A DNA stretch of 64,000 nucleotides from Vulcanimicrobium sp035943995 (GTDB lineage Bacteria; Vulcanimicrobiota; Vulcanimicrobiia; Vulcanimicrobiales; Vulcanimicrobiaceae), in NCBI GenBank assembly GCA_035943995.1, contig DASZBS010000027.1, forward strand, positions 1 through 64,000, read 5' to 3'. A program made the translations under genes and the position numbers. A model generated the notes under the pieces. It saw only the letters and a list, made by a program, of their open reading frames with translations, was not told the origin of the DNA and ran no database searches. Of this stretch, positions 1 through 7,471 are shown one piece after another; positions within the stretch are counted from its first letter, which is position 1; each line of letters opens with the position of its first letter.

Positions 1-2
1 CG

Positions 3-284
3 GCGCCCAACGGCGGCCAAGTCGACACGTGCCTCGACAAAGCGCACTCCTTTGCAGGCGCACCGCCGGCCGGGTACACCGTCGCGGCCGGGTCGGACTG
101 CCTACCGGCGAACTTCCCGATCGTACCGACGGTCGGAACGCTGCCGCTCGCGAGCTACAACGGCGCCATTCGCCACCAGCCGATCGACAACATCATGTCG
201 TACAAGGTGACCGTCGCCGCGAACGTCGCCGGCGCGTCGCAGACGCAGACCGTCACTCTCACCTACACGTTGATCGCGAACTGA
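3..284 (+). CDS. Exported beta-rich protein, C-terminal part (5' end outside window)
   Basis: The frame is open from the window edge to TGA at 282-284. It encodes 93 residues rich in Thr, Ala, Val and Asn and ends in TYTLIAN. The two following genes end in the comparable strands VYTVIGN and QYNLLVN, so the three products probably share a terminal beta strand of a sandwich-like fold. I do not recognise the family; spore-coat-U or pilus-like secreted domains are possible. The stop overlaps the ATG of the next gene, which indicates one operon. The start and any signal peptide lie outside the window. Confidence 0.7.
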   Translation, partial: APNGGQVDTCLDKAHSFAGAPPAGYTVAAGSDCLPANFPIVPTVGTLPLASYNGAIRHQPIDNIMSYKVTVAANVAGASQTQTVTLTYTLIAN

Positions 285-952
285 TGGGCTACGTGACGCG
301 CGTTCTCACCGCTCTCCTCGTCGCCGCGATGCTCGCCCCCGTTCCCGCGCTCGCGGGCCCGGCCTACGGGTCGGCGCAAGTCAACTACAAGATCCTGCCG
401 TCCGTGCACGCCCAAGTCGTTCCGAACTACGCGACCGGCTTCGGCCCGCAAGGCGGTTTCGGCAGCGGTTCCACGCCGGCGGCCGGCGTCGGCGCGGTGC
501 TCAACGGCGGGACGGTCGATTTCGGCAACGTGGTCGTCGGCTACCAGTACATCTACAAATACGCCGCGCAGGTGAGCGTGCAGACGAACGACGCCGCGGG
601 CTTCGTTGTGTACGCCGAGGGCGCGACCGACTGGAACGGCAGCAACCCGGTGCCGAGCCCCGCGACGTATCCGCTCTTGCACACGCTCTACTGGCTGACG
701 TCGAACGCGAGCAACACGCCGTACACGCCGGCGAAGAGCTTCGCTCGCACCGCCGGAGCCCCGATCGCCGGCGGCGCGCTGGGGATCGACTACTCCGGCG
801 TCGGCGGCAAGCCGCCTGCGGGCTCCGTCGTGTGGTCGTATCCGACGTCCGGCAACGTTGTCCAAGGCTTCGACTACCAGTTGCGGCTGCCGGGAGCGAT
901 CCCGACCAGCCAGTTCAACCTGTACATCGTCTATACGGTGATCGGAAATTGA
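284..952 (+). CDS. Secreted protein of unknown function (222 aa)
   Basis: The ATG at 284 overlaps the upstream TGA. The N-terminus is a clear Sec signal peptide: a basic start, a hydrophobic run LLVAAMLAPVPA, and a likely cleavage after ALA near residue 25. The mature part is rich in Gly, Tyr, Asn and Pro and has no catalytic motif that I recognise. It ends in VYTVIGN, like its neighbours. A structural surface, pilus or matrix role is a guess from composition and operon context only. Confidence 0.75.
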   Translation: MGYVTRVLTALLVAAMLAPVPALAGPAYGSAQVNYKILPSVHAQVVPNYATGFGPQGGFGSGSTPAAGVGAVLNGGTVDFGNVVVGYQYIYKYAAQVSVQTNDAAGFVVYAEGATDWNGSNPVPSPATYPLLHTLYWLTSNASNTPYTPAKSFARTAGAPIAGGALGIDYSGVGGKPPAGSVVWSYPTSGNVVQGFDYQLRLPGAIPTSQFNLYIVYTVIGN

Positions 953-1689
953 GACGCTCCAACATCGTCGCGCTCGGCGCGCTCGCGGTCGTCGCGGTCT
1001 TCGCCGGCTTTTCGCAAGCGGACGCGCTGCAGAGCGTGCGCGCGACGAAAGACGAAGTGATCACCGTCGTCGTGACGCCGAGCCCGCCGCCCGTCGGATT
1101 TTTCCGGCGCGCCGCGCCGCCCACCGGACCGGCGCCGGCCGCCGCTCTGGCGCGGCTGCTCGACGATCCGTTCTCGCCGCGCCAGATTGCGTCGACCGGC
1201 AATACCTGGGACGTCGCGCCCGGCGGCGGCACGTTGATCGCGCAATCAACGGTGCAGCCGCCCCCCGTCCCCGTCCAGTTCGTCGCGAAGCCGGACCCCA
1301 ACTCGCTGTACCTCAAGCTCATCGATCACACCCCGGAGCTCGACGTGCCGTACGGGACGACCGTGTTTCCGTGCGCGTTCGAGGTGTACACCTACTACGA
1401 CAAAGCGACGTACGCGCTCAACGACTACGGATCCGGCACGGCCAAGAGCGGGACTGGTCCCTATCCGATCCTGAATTTTCCGGCCACGAGCTATCTGTCG
1501 TGGGCGACGCCCGACTTCGCGCCGACGTTTTTCGCCTACTGGAACTCCGGTTCGCCCGGCGAGAAAGTCTGGAGCGGGGCGAAGCTGCAAGCGCAGCAGC
1601 ACTGCGTCGATCTCACGATCGTCGTGCCGAACTCGCAACCAGCCGGCACGTACACCGCGGTGATCCAGTACAACTTGCTGGTCAACTAG
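949..1689 (+). CDS. Secreted protein of unknown function, TTG start (246 aa)
   Basis: I place the start at TTG 949, which overlaps the TGA (950-952) of the preceding gene. From there the product begins RRSNIVALGALAVVAVFAG, a good signal peptide, with a probable cleavage near ADA at about residue 26. The middle is Pro-rich. A single cysteine pair (PCAFE and QHCVD) could form a disulfide after export. The C-terminus QYNLLVN parallels the two upstream genes. It is the third gene of a three-gene operon of exported proteins. No family was recognised. Confidence 0.72.
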   Translation: MRRSNIVALGALAVVAVFAGFSQADALQSVRATKDEVITVVVTPSPPPVGFFRRAAPPTGPAPAAALARLLDDPFSPRQIASTGNTWDVAPGGGTLIAQSTVQPPPVPVQFVAKPDPNSLYLKLIDHTPELDVPYGTTVFPCAFEVYTYYDKATYALNDYGSGTAKSGTGPYPILNFPATSYLSWATPDFAPTFFAYWNSGSPGEKVWSGAKLQAQQHCVDLTIVVPNSQPAGTYTAVIQYNLLVN

Positions 1690-1696
1690 CGCCGGT

Positions 1697-2170
1697 TCAC
1701 TCGTCGCGCCGCGCGGCGCCGAGGATCAGCGCGGCGAGCACCAGCAGCACGACGCCGCCGTAGACCACGGTCGACCGGCCGTGCAGCGCGTGGTACGCGG
1801 CGCTGTGGATGTCGGTCGTCGCTTCCATCTGCGGGACGATCGCGTGCTGCTGGTACGTTGCGAGGCCCAGCGCGACCGCGACGAGCGCGACGCGCACGAA
1901 ATCCCAGGTGCGGTCGCCGGCGGCCGCCGCGCGCGCGAGCCCGGCGACGATCGCGATCCCGCCGAGCACGTAGCCCCACAGCGTCAGCGCGCCGATCGTG
2001 TGCGCGGTGAGCGCGGCGAAGCGGGCGGCGTCGAGCGGCGCGACGATGCGAAACGCGAGCGGCGCCGACACGAACGCGAACCCCGCGAGCGCGCCCAGCC
2101 AGACGCCCAGCGCCGGCAGCTCGATCGCCGCGAGGACGCGGTCGCGCCGTCCGGAAGGGTTGGTTCTCAT
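1697..2170 (-). CDS. DUF4149-like integral membrane protein
   Basis: The product is 157 aa with about four hydrophobic helices (near residues 13-35, 50-72, 84-103 and 133-152). The layout, with a conserved Gly/Ala-rich first helix and a HALHGRST segment before the last helix, resembles DUF4149 (TMEM205-like) proteins. These are small membrane proteins of unknown function. The ATG at 2170 is chosen because it leads directly into the first helix; longer in-frame starts would run through the divergent inositol monophosphatase gene. Only 27 bp separate the two divergent starts. Confidence 0.75.
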   Translation of the reverse strand: MRTNPSGRRDRVLAAIELPALGVWLGALAGFAFVSAPLAFRIVAPLDAARFAALTAHTIGALTLWGYVLGGIAIVAGLARAAAAGDRTWDFVRVALVAVALGLATYQQHAIVPQMEATTDIHSAAYHALHGRSTVVYGGVVLLVLAALILGAARRDE

Positions 2171-2185
2171 CGTCGCGCCTTTCCG

Positions 2186-2191
2186 AGGAGG
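2186..2191 (+). promoter_or_regulatory. Consensus Shine-Dalgarno AGGAGG deciding the TTG start of suhB
   Basis: A perfect AGGAGG lies 6 nt before TTG 2198. It fixes the start of the inositol monophosphatase gene, which has no ATG or GTG at the expected position. Confidence 0.8.
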
Positions 2192-2197
2192 ACCCCG

Positions 2198-2959
2198 TTG
2201 GACCCGCTCGCGTTCATCGTCGCGCTCGCACGCGACGCCGGCACGCTCCTGTGCGAGCTGCTCGACGACCCGCGCGAGGTCGCCGAGAAGCATCCGCACG
2301 ATCTCGTGACCGATGCAGACCGCGCGAGCGAGGCGCTCATCGTCGAACGCATCCGCGCCGCGTTTCCGAACGCGGCGATCCTGGGCGAGGAGAGCGGCGC
2401 GCACGGCGGGCGCGGCGACGAGCGCTTCATCGCCGACCCGCTCGACGGGACGACCAACTACGCGCACCGCTACCCGCTGTTCTGCGTGTCGATCGCGTAC
2501 GAGCGGGGCGGTGTCGTCGAGGCCGGTGCGGTCTACGCGCCCGTGCTCGGCGAGCTGTACGCCGCGCGGCGCGGCGGAGGGGCGACGTGCAACGGCGTGC
2601 CGGTGCGCGTATCGTCCGTTGCGAGCGTGTCCGGTGCGATGGTGTGCACGGGGTTCAATCCCGCCGGGTACGCGCGCAACGGCAGGTATTTCGCACACCT
2701 CTCCGACCGCGCGCAAGCGGTGCGGCGCGACGGCAGCGCGGCGCTCGACCTCGCGTTCGTCGCCGCGGGGCGCTACGACGCGTTCTGGGAGTGGGATCTC
2801 AAAGCGTGGGACGTCGCGGCGGGTGCGCTCCTGATCGAAGAGGCCGGCGGGCGTGCCGGCGCGATCGGCGGTGGGCCGCTCGATATCGCGAACGGGTCGA
2901 TCGTCGCGTCGAACGGGCTGCTGCACGCCGAGATGGAGCGGTTGCTCGGCGAGGTGTGA
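2198..2959 (+). CDS. suhB: Inositol-1-monophosphatase family protein (SuhB/CysQ superfamily)
   Basis: The 253-aa product has all the Mg-dependent phosphatase signatures: TDADRASE early, GEES near residue 65, the metal-site motif DPLDGTTNY near 80, and WDLKAWDVAAG with EEAGG near 205-225. It should hydrolyse inositol-1-phosphate or a related sugar or nucleotide phosphate in the cytosol. The length is normal. The start is TTG 2198, supported by a consensus AGGAGG at 2186-2191 with a 6-nt spacer and by the family's usual N-terminal length; no ATG fits. Confidence 0.9.
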   Translation: MDPLAFIVALARDAGTLLCELLDDPREVAEKHPHDLVTDADRASEALIVERIRAAFPNAAILGEESGAHGGRGDERFIADPLDGTTNYAHRYPLFCVSIAYERGGVVEAGAVYAPVLGELYAARRGGGATCNGVPVRVSSVASVSGAMVCTGFNPAGYARNGRYFAHLSDRAQAVRRDGSAALDLAFVAAGRYDAFWEWDLKAWDVAAGALLIEEAGGRAGAIGGGPLDIANGSIVASNGLLHAEMERLLGEV

Positions 2960-2999
2960 CGGCAGGGGATTCGGCGCGCATCCGCCAGTGGTACGCGGC

Positions 3000-3359
3000 A
3001 TGGAATCGAACGAGGAGATGGTCGTCGTGTCGCGCGCGTCGCTCGAGCAGTTGCAGCGCCAGATCGACGGGTTGCCGGACGTGTTCGCGAAGTCGACGCA
3101 GGAGATCTCGCGCGCGCTCGCCGTGCGGTTTTCCGGGGCGCTCGACGATCTTGCGGCGCAGCTCAGCGAGACGACGGACGATGCGTTGCGGGCGATTCGG
3201 GACGCGATCCCCGTGGTGATCGCCGAGCATGCGCCCGATGTCGAGCCCGCGGTGCTCGATGCCATTACCGAGGCGATCTATGCTCGGGCTGCGGAGCGGT
3301 TTGCCGCGCTGCATGCGGCGCAGCGGATTCTCAGTGAGCGGATGCAGCGGGCGGAATAG
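3000..3359 (+). CDS. Small acidic helical protein, unknown function
   Basis: 119 aa from ATG 3000, 40 bp after suhB. The product is almost entirely predicted helix, rich in Ala, Glu and Asp. It has heptad-like stretches (SLEQLQRQIDGL and later AERFAALHAAQRIL) that suggest a coiled coil. No signal peptide, membrane segment or catalytic motif is visible. It is probably co-transcribed with suhB. I do not recognise a family; codon usage fits the genome, so it is likely real. Confidence 0.6.
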   Translation: MESNEEMVVVSRASLEQLQRQIDGLPDVFAKSTQEISRALAVRFSGALDDLAAQLSETTDDALRAIRDAIPVVIAEHAPDVEPAVLDAITEAIYARAAERFAALHAAQRILSERMQRAE

Positions 3360-3373
3360 GGTTTCCGTGGCTC

Positions 3374-3514
3374 GGCGGCGGCGCGACGACGCCGCGTCGG
3401 GGACGCTCCCTGCGCGCATCCGTGCGCTTCGGTCGCTCGGCGCTCCGTCGCTCCCGCCCTTCCAGGGCTCCGCGACTCCGCGACGCCCCGTCGCGGCGTC
3501 ATCGCGCCGCCGCC
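3374..3514 (+). repeat. Hairpin element family, copy 1
   Basis: A 29-nt left arm (3374-3402) pairs with the right arm (3486-3514) with two mismatches. The arms enclose an 83-nt core that closely matches the cores of copies at 52099-52242 (same strand) and 52428-52569 (opposite strand). Shared core motifs include GGTCGCTCGG and TCGCTCCCGCCCT. The arms resemble those of the other copies only at their outer GGCGG and inner CGGGG ends. The element fills most of the gap between two + strand genes. See findings. Confidence 0.85.
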
Positions 3515-3584
3515 TCCGGCGAGGTTTGCGCAGGCGTTGCAGCGCGGTGGTTGTCTTGCGTGCACGTGCGGGATAAGTGCTGTG

Positions 3585-4478
3585 ATGCAGATGCCGCTTT
3601 TGGGTGGGGAGTTGCAGGGAGGCTTGACGGCGCGTAGCGCTGATGTGCCTGGGGTTTGGATTGGGACGTGCGGGTTCAGTTATCGGGATTGGGTGGGGGT
3701 GCTGTATCCGCCAGGCACCAAGGCGCGTGAGATGCTCGAGATCTATTCTCGTGTCTTCTCTGCCGTTGAGATCGATAGCACGTATTATCGCGTGCCTGCT
3801 CCGGCCACGTTTGCTTCCATGGCGGAGCGCACGCCAGACGGGTTTCGCTTTTCGGTGAAGTTGCCGGGTGCGGCGACGCACTTGCCGGCTGGGGTTAGCG
3901 CGTTGCCTGCGGAAGTGAAGGACTTTCGGGCGGCTTTGAAGCCGTTGGTAGCGAGCGGGAAGCTCGCGTGTGGGCTTGCGCAGTTTCCGAATAGTTTCAA
4001 GCCTTCCGCCGATGCCGAGAAGCGGTTGCGGGCTTTGCGCAAGGCGTTGCCCGGCTTGCCGCTCGTGGCGGAGTTTCGGCATCGGGATTGGCAGGCGCAT
4101 TCGACGTTGGAACTGTTGAGCGAGCTCGGGATCGGGTGGTGTAACGTCGACATGCCGCATTTTTCGAAGTTGCTGCGGGAGTCGGCTGATGCCACCAGTG
4201 AGGTCGCGTACGTGCGCTTTCACGGGCGGAACTTCAAGCAGTGGTGGCGGCCTGAGACGCCCGATCTTCGGTACGACTATTCGTATTCGGCTGAGGAGCT
4301 CGAGCCTTGGGTGGATCGGGTGGCGGATTTGCGGGCTGCCACCGGGGTGCGTGAGACGCTCGCGTTCTTCAACAACCACCGGCGCGGGCAGGCCGTTCGG
4401 AATGCCGAGCAGTTTCGTGCGATGTTGGAAGCGCGGCTGGTCGAACGACCGAGCCGCGCTTCCGGCGACGCGAGCTAA
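3585..4478 (+). CDS. DUF72 family protein (YecE-like)
   Basis: The 297-aa product begins with WIGTCGFSYRDW and VLYPPGTK and has EIDSTYYRVP, FSVKLP and YVRFHGRN. These are hallmarks of the DUF72/YecE TIM-barrel family, whose biochemical role is unknown. The start was taken as ATG 3585; a later ATG (3591) or GTG is possible because the family homology begins near WIGTCGFS. Base use is odd: wobble positions are mostly G or T (GGG, GTG, TAT, GAT) whereas neighbours use C or G. This may reflect transfer or a local mutational bias. Confidence 0.85.
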   Translation: MQMPLLGGELQGGLTARSADVPGVWIGTCGFSYRDWVGVLYPPGTKAREMLEIYSRVFSAVEIDSTYYRVPAPATFASMAERTPDGFRFSVKLPGAATHLPAGVSALPAEVKDFRAALKPLVASGKLACGLAQFPNSFKPSADAEKRLRALRKALPGLPLVAEFRHRDWQAHSTLELLSELGIGWCNVDMPHFSKLLRESADATSEVAYVRFHGRNFKQWWRPETPDLRYDYSYSAEELEPWVDRVADLRAATGVRETLAFFNNHRRGQAVRNAEQFRAMLEARLVERPSRASGDAS

Positions 4479-4497
4479 GACCTGGCGCGTGCTCGGT

Positions 4498-5649
4498 CTA
4501 ACGCACGATCTCGTTCATCGTCGCAAGGAAGTGTTCGATCTCTTCATCGGTCGTGTAGAAGTGCGCGCTCACGCGCAAGCCGCAGCCCGGCCGGTAGTCG
4601 ACGAAGATACGCCGCTCGATCAACGCGTGCAGCACGCGCTCGCCGCCGGGGACGTCAATGCCCACCCAGCCGGTGCGGCGTGCGGCGTCGTGCGGCGTGT
4701 TGACGCGCCAGCCGCGTTCGAGCGCTGCCTCGGTGAGACGCGTCGTGAGCCGCACGTTGTGCTCGCGGATCGACGGCACGCCGAGCTCGCGAATGACGTC
4801 GTGGCCGGCTTTCGCGACGAGGTAACCCGGGATCGTGGGCGTGCCGGTCGCCCAGCGCAGCTGATCGGTGGCGTAATCGATCGGCGGCGGCTCGAACGCG
4901 AATGGGTCGCGGTGCGCGAACCAGCCGGTGACCATCGGCGCGAAGCGTTGTGCGAGCGAGGGCTCGACGTAGATCCAGCCGCAGCCCGGGCCGCCGCACA
5001 GCCACTTGTGCGAGCCGCCGACCGCTACGTCGACGCCCAGCGCGACGACGTCGTACGGATACGTCCCCGTCGTCTGGTACGCGTCGAGCACGACCAGCGC
5101 GCCGGCTTCGTGTGCGCGCGCGGTGATCGCGGGCACGTCGATCACGACGCCGCTCTGGTAGTACGCGTGCGACAGGACGACGACCGCGGTGCGTTCGGTG
5201 ATCGCCGAGCAGATGCGGTCGGTGGGGATCGTCTTGCCGTCGTCGGTGGGCACGCGCACGGTTTTCGCGCCGGCGCGCTCCCACGCGGTCCAAACGTACG
5301 CGAGCGACGGGAACTGCAGCGCTTCGTACACGACCTCGTTGCGCTCGGCGTCGCGCCAGTCGAGCGACGACGCGAGCGCGGACTGCAGCAGGCTCACGTT
5401 CGGGGCGAGCGCGATCGAACCGGCGGGCGCGCCGATGATGTCACCGATCCCGTCGGCGACGGCGCGCGCTTCGCCGAGCCACGCCGGCCACGCGCCTTCC
5501 GGACCGCCGTCGGCCCACTGCGCGTGGTAGCGCACGAGCGCGTCGCGCGCGGCGAGCGGCGGCGCGCCCATCGAGTGCGAGACGAGCCACGTGTTGACGT
5601 CGATGCCCGCGAAGCGGTCGCGCGCGCGGGCGGTTGTCGTGGCGATCAC
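4498..5649 (-). CDS. kynU: Kynureninase-like PLP enzyme (aminotransferase class V)
   Basis: 383 aa, fold-type I PLP enzyme. The PLP-binding aspartate is in LDAYQTTG and the Schiff-base lysine in GGSHKWLCGGPG, the arrangement seen in kynureninases and related class V enzymes. Kynureninase cleaves kynurenine to anthranilate and alanine. The assignment rests on the family and on tryptophan 2,3-dioxygenase encoded 1 kb away on the same strand; a cysteine desulfurase-like or isopenicillin-epimerase-like role cannot be excluded. The start is GTG 5649. The gene is convergent with the DUF72 gene. Confidence 0.72.
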   Translation of the reverse strand: MIATTTARARDRFAGIDVNTWLVSHSMGAPPLAARDALVRYHAQWADGGPEGAWPAWLGEARAVADGIGDIIGAPAGSIALAPNVSLLQSALASSLDWRDAERNEVVYEALQFPSLAYVWTAWERAGAKTVRVPTDDGKTIPTDRICSAITERTAVVVLSHAYYQSGVVIDVPAITARAHEAGALVVLDAYQTTGTYPYDVVALGVDVAVGGSHKWLCGGPGCGWIYVEPSLAQRFAPMVTGWFAHRDPFAFEPPPIDYATDQLRWATGTPTIPGYLVAKAGHDVIRELGVPSIREHNVRLTTRLTEAALERGWRVNTPHDAARRTGWVGIDVPGGERVLHALIERRIFVDYRPGCGLRVSAHFYTTDEEIEHFLATMNEIVR

Positions 5650-5739
5650 GCGGCGACCTTCCGCCGCACCGCGGGGAGCCCTTCAAGCGCGCGGTCGTGC
5701 GGGCAGGGATCGCTCCACCGGCCCGGCGTACCGGGCGAG

Positions 5740-6630
5740 ATGCGAACGCCATTTATCGTCATGCTCGCGCTTGCGTGCGCCGTCACCGCCGCCGGGTGCT
5801 CCAAGAACGACCAGAGCAGTACCACGTCGACGGCAGCGTCGGAGGCGAGCGCGAGCCCGGTGATGCCGCCCTCCGCGGCGGTCGGCGCCAGCGCGCCGTC
5901 GGCGGTCGCCGCGAGCGCGCCGTCACCGCTCGCGTCGGTCGGGTTCACCGACGTCGACGGCGTGCAAGGGCAGAAGGAGATCGTCCAACTCGCGCAGCTC
6001 GGCGTGCTCGATGCGACCGCCGGGCCGTTTCATCCGGGCGATGCGGTCCAGCGGCGCGATTTCGTGCGCTGGCTGTTCAAGACTAACAACGCCGTGTGGA
6101 TTGATCAGCCCGCACGCCAGATCCACGCGGCCGATGCGACCGAGCAGTCGTCGTTCTCCGACTTGGCGCCGAGCGACCCTGATTTTCGCTACGTGCAGGG
6201 GCTCAGCGACGCCGGGATCGCAGTCGGCTTTCCGGACAAGAGCTTCAAGGCCGATCAGCCGTTGACGCGCGAGCAGATGATCGCGATCAAATCGGGGCTG
6301 GACCGCGGCGGCGTGGAGAAGAGCTACGCCGCCGACGTCAGCTACGCGCGCTACAACCTTCCGGCCTGGAAAGACAAAGACAAGGTTGCCAAAACGTACG
6401 CTGCGGCCGTCGCGACGGACGTGCAGGACGATCCGAAAGACGGGTCGCCGAAGATCGACAACATCGGCCGCGCGTTCGGCGCGATCGCGATGTTCCGCCC
6501 GCAGCAGCCCGTGACGCGCGCGCAAGCGGCGGTCGCGCTCAACGTGATCGGCGCGCACGAGCGGTTCGCCGCGCCGCGCAGCGTCGCGCAAGTTCTCACC
6601 GTGACACCGGTGGCTTCGCCGACGCCGTAG
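5740..6630 (+). CDS. Lipoprotein with S-layer homology (SLH) domains
   Basis: 296 aa from ATG 5740. A lipoprotein signal (ALACAVTAAGC, Cys near 20) is followed by a low-complexity Ser/Ala/Pro linker to about residue 65. SLH-like repeats follow: GFTDVDGVQGQKEIVQLAQLG, then the PSDPDFRYVQGLSDAGI and GFPDKSFKADQPLTREQM unit, and a C-terminal FRPQQPVTRAQAA unit. SLH modules bind cell-wall polymers, so this protein probably links a membrane to peptidoglycan. It lies between the two kynurenine genes on the opposite strand. Confidence 0.82.
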   Translation: MRTPFIVMLALACAVTAAGCSKNDQSSTTSTAASEASASPVMPPSAAVGASAPSAVAASAPSPLASVGFTDVDGVQGQKEIVQLAQLGVLDATAGPFHPGDAVQRRDFVRWLFKTNNAVWIDQPARQIHAADATEQSSFSDLAPSDPDFRYVQGLSDAGIAVGFPDKSFKADQPLTREQMIAIKSGLDRGGVEKSYAADVSYARYNLPAWKDKDKVAKTYAAAVATDVQDDPKDGSPKIDNIGRAFGAIAMFRPQQPVTRAQAAVALNVIGAHERFAAPRSVAQVLTVTPVASPTP

Positions 6631-6633
6631 CGG

Positions 6634-7416
6634 TCAGCCGTACGCTCCGCCTAGGACCGTACGGACCTCCCACAGCTCGGGGAAGAAGCGGCGCTGCAGC
6701 GTCGTCTGCAGATACGCGACGCCGAGCGAGCCGCCGGTGCCCGGCTTCATGCCGATCATGCGCTCGACCATCGCGACGTGGCGGCCGCGCCATAAGAGCA
6801 CGCCCTCGTCGAAGTCGATGAGATCTTCGAGCAGCAGGTAGAGCGCGTAGTGCTGCTCCTCGTGCTCGTAGATCGTGCGGAACGTGTCGACGAGCGCGTC
6901 GTGCGACGACACGTCGAAGCCGTGCCGTGCGAGAGAGCCTTTGAGCGCGTCGTAGAGCGTCGGCTCGTGCATGCGCTTTTCGAGCCGTGCGCGCTCTTCG
7001 GGCGTGAGCGCGAGGTGGCGCAGGTACTTCTCGTCGCCTGCGAGCCCGCAGCGAAACTCGATCTCGCGAAACTGCGCGGATTGAAATCCGCTCGCCGGGT
7101 TGAGCCCGGAGCGGAAGGCGTTGAAGTCCTGCGGCGTCATCGTCTCGAGCACGTCGACCTGCTGGAGCAGGATGCGCTGGATCGCGTGGATGCGGCGAAA
7201 CGCCTTGGCGACCTTGAGCAGATTGTCGGCGTCGAGATACGTCACCGCCGCGTCGAGCTCGTGGAGCGTCTGCTTGAACCACAGCTCGTACACCTGATGG
7301 ATCAGGATGAACAGCAGCTCGTCGTGATGCGGCGGATCGCTGATCCGCTGCTGGAGCTCGAGCAGCTCCGGGATCTTGAGGTACGAACCGTAGGAGAGCG
7401 ACGCCGTAGTAGCCAC
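6634..7416 (-). CDS. kynA: Tryptophan 2,3-dioxygenase
   Basis: 260 aa, typical length for bacterial TDO. The N-terminal SYGSYLKIPELLELQ and the haem-site region DELLFILIHQVYELWFKQ are highly characteristic. Substrate-pocket segments ESxxASGFQSxQFRE (here LNPASGFQSAQFREIEF) and the C-terminal GTGGSLGVAYLQ are present. It opens the tryptophan indole ring to N-formylkynurenine using haem and O2. The start is GTG 7416. With the kynureninase-like gene 1 kb downstream on the same strand it suggests tryptophan catabolism; a formamidase is not visible here. Confidence 0.93.
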   Translation of the reverse strand: MATTASLSYGSYLKIPELLELQQRISDPPHHDELLFILIHQVYELWFKQTLHELDAAVTYLDADNLLKVAKAFRRIHAIQRILLQQVDVLETMTPQDFNAFRSGLNPASGFQSAQFREIEFRCGLAGDEKYLRHLALTPEERARLEKRMHEPTLYDALKGSLARHGFDVSSHDALVDTFRTIYEHEEQHYALYLLLEDLIDFDEGVLLWRGRHVAMVERMIGMKPGTGGSLGVAYLQTTLQRRFFPELWEVRTVLGGAYG

Positions 7417-7471
7417 CCGGCACCATTCCGCATCGGCTGATGCGGCTACTTCGTAGCGTTGCGCACCGCGG

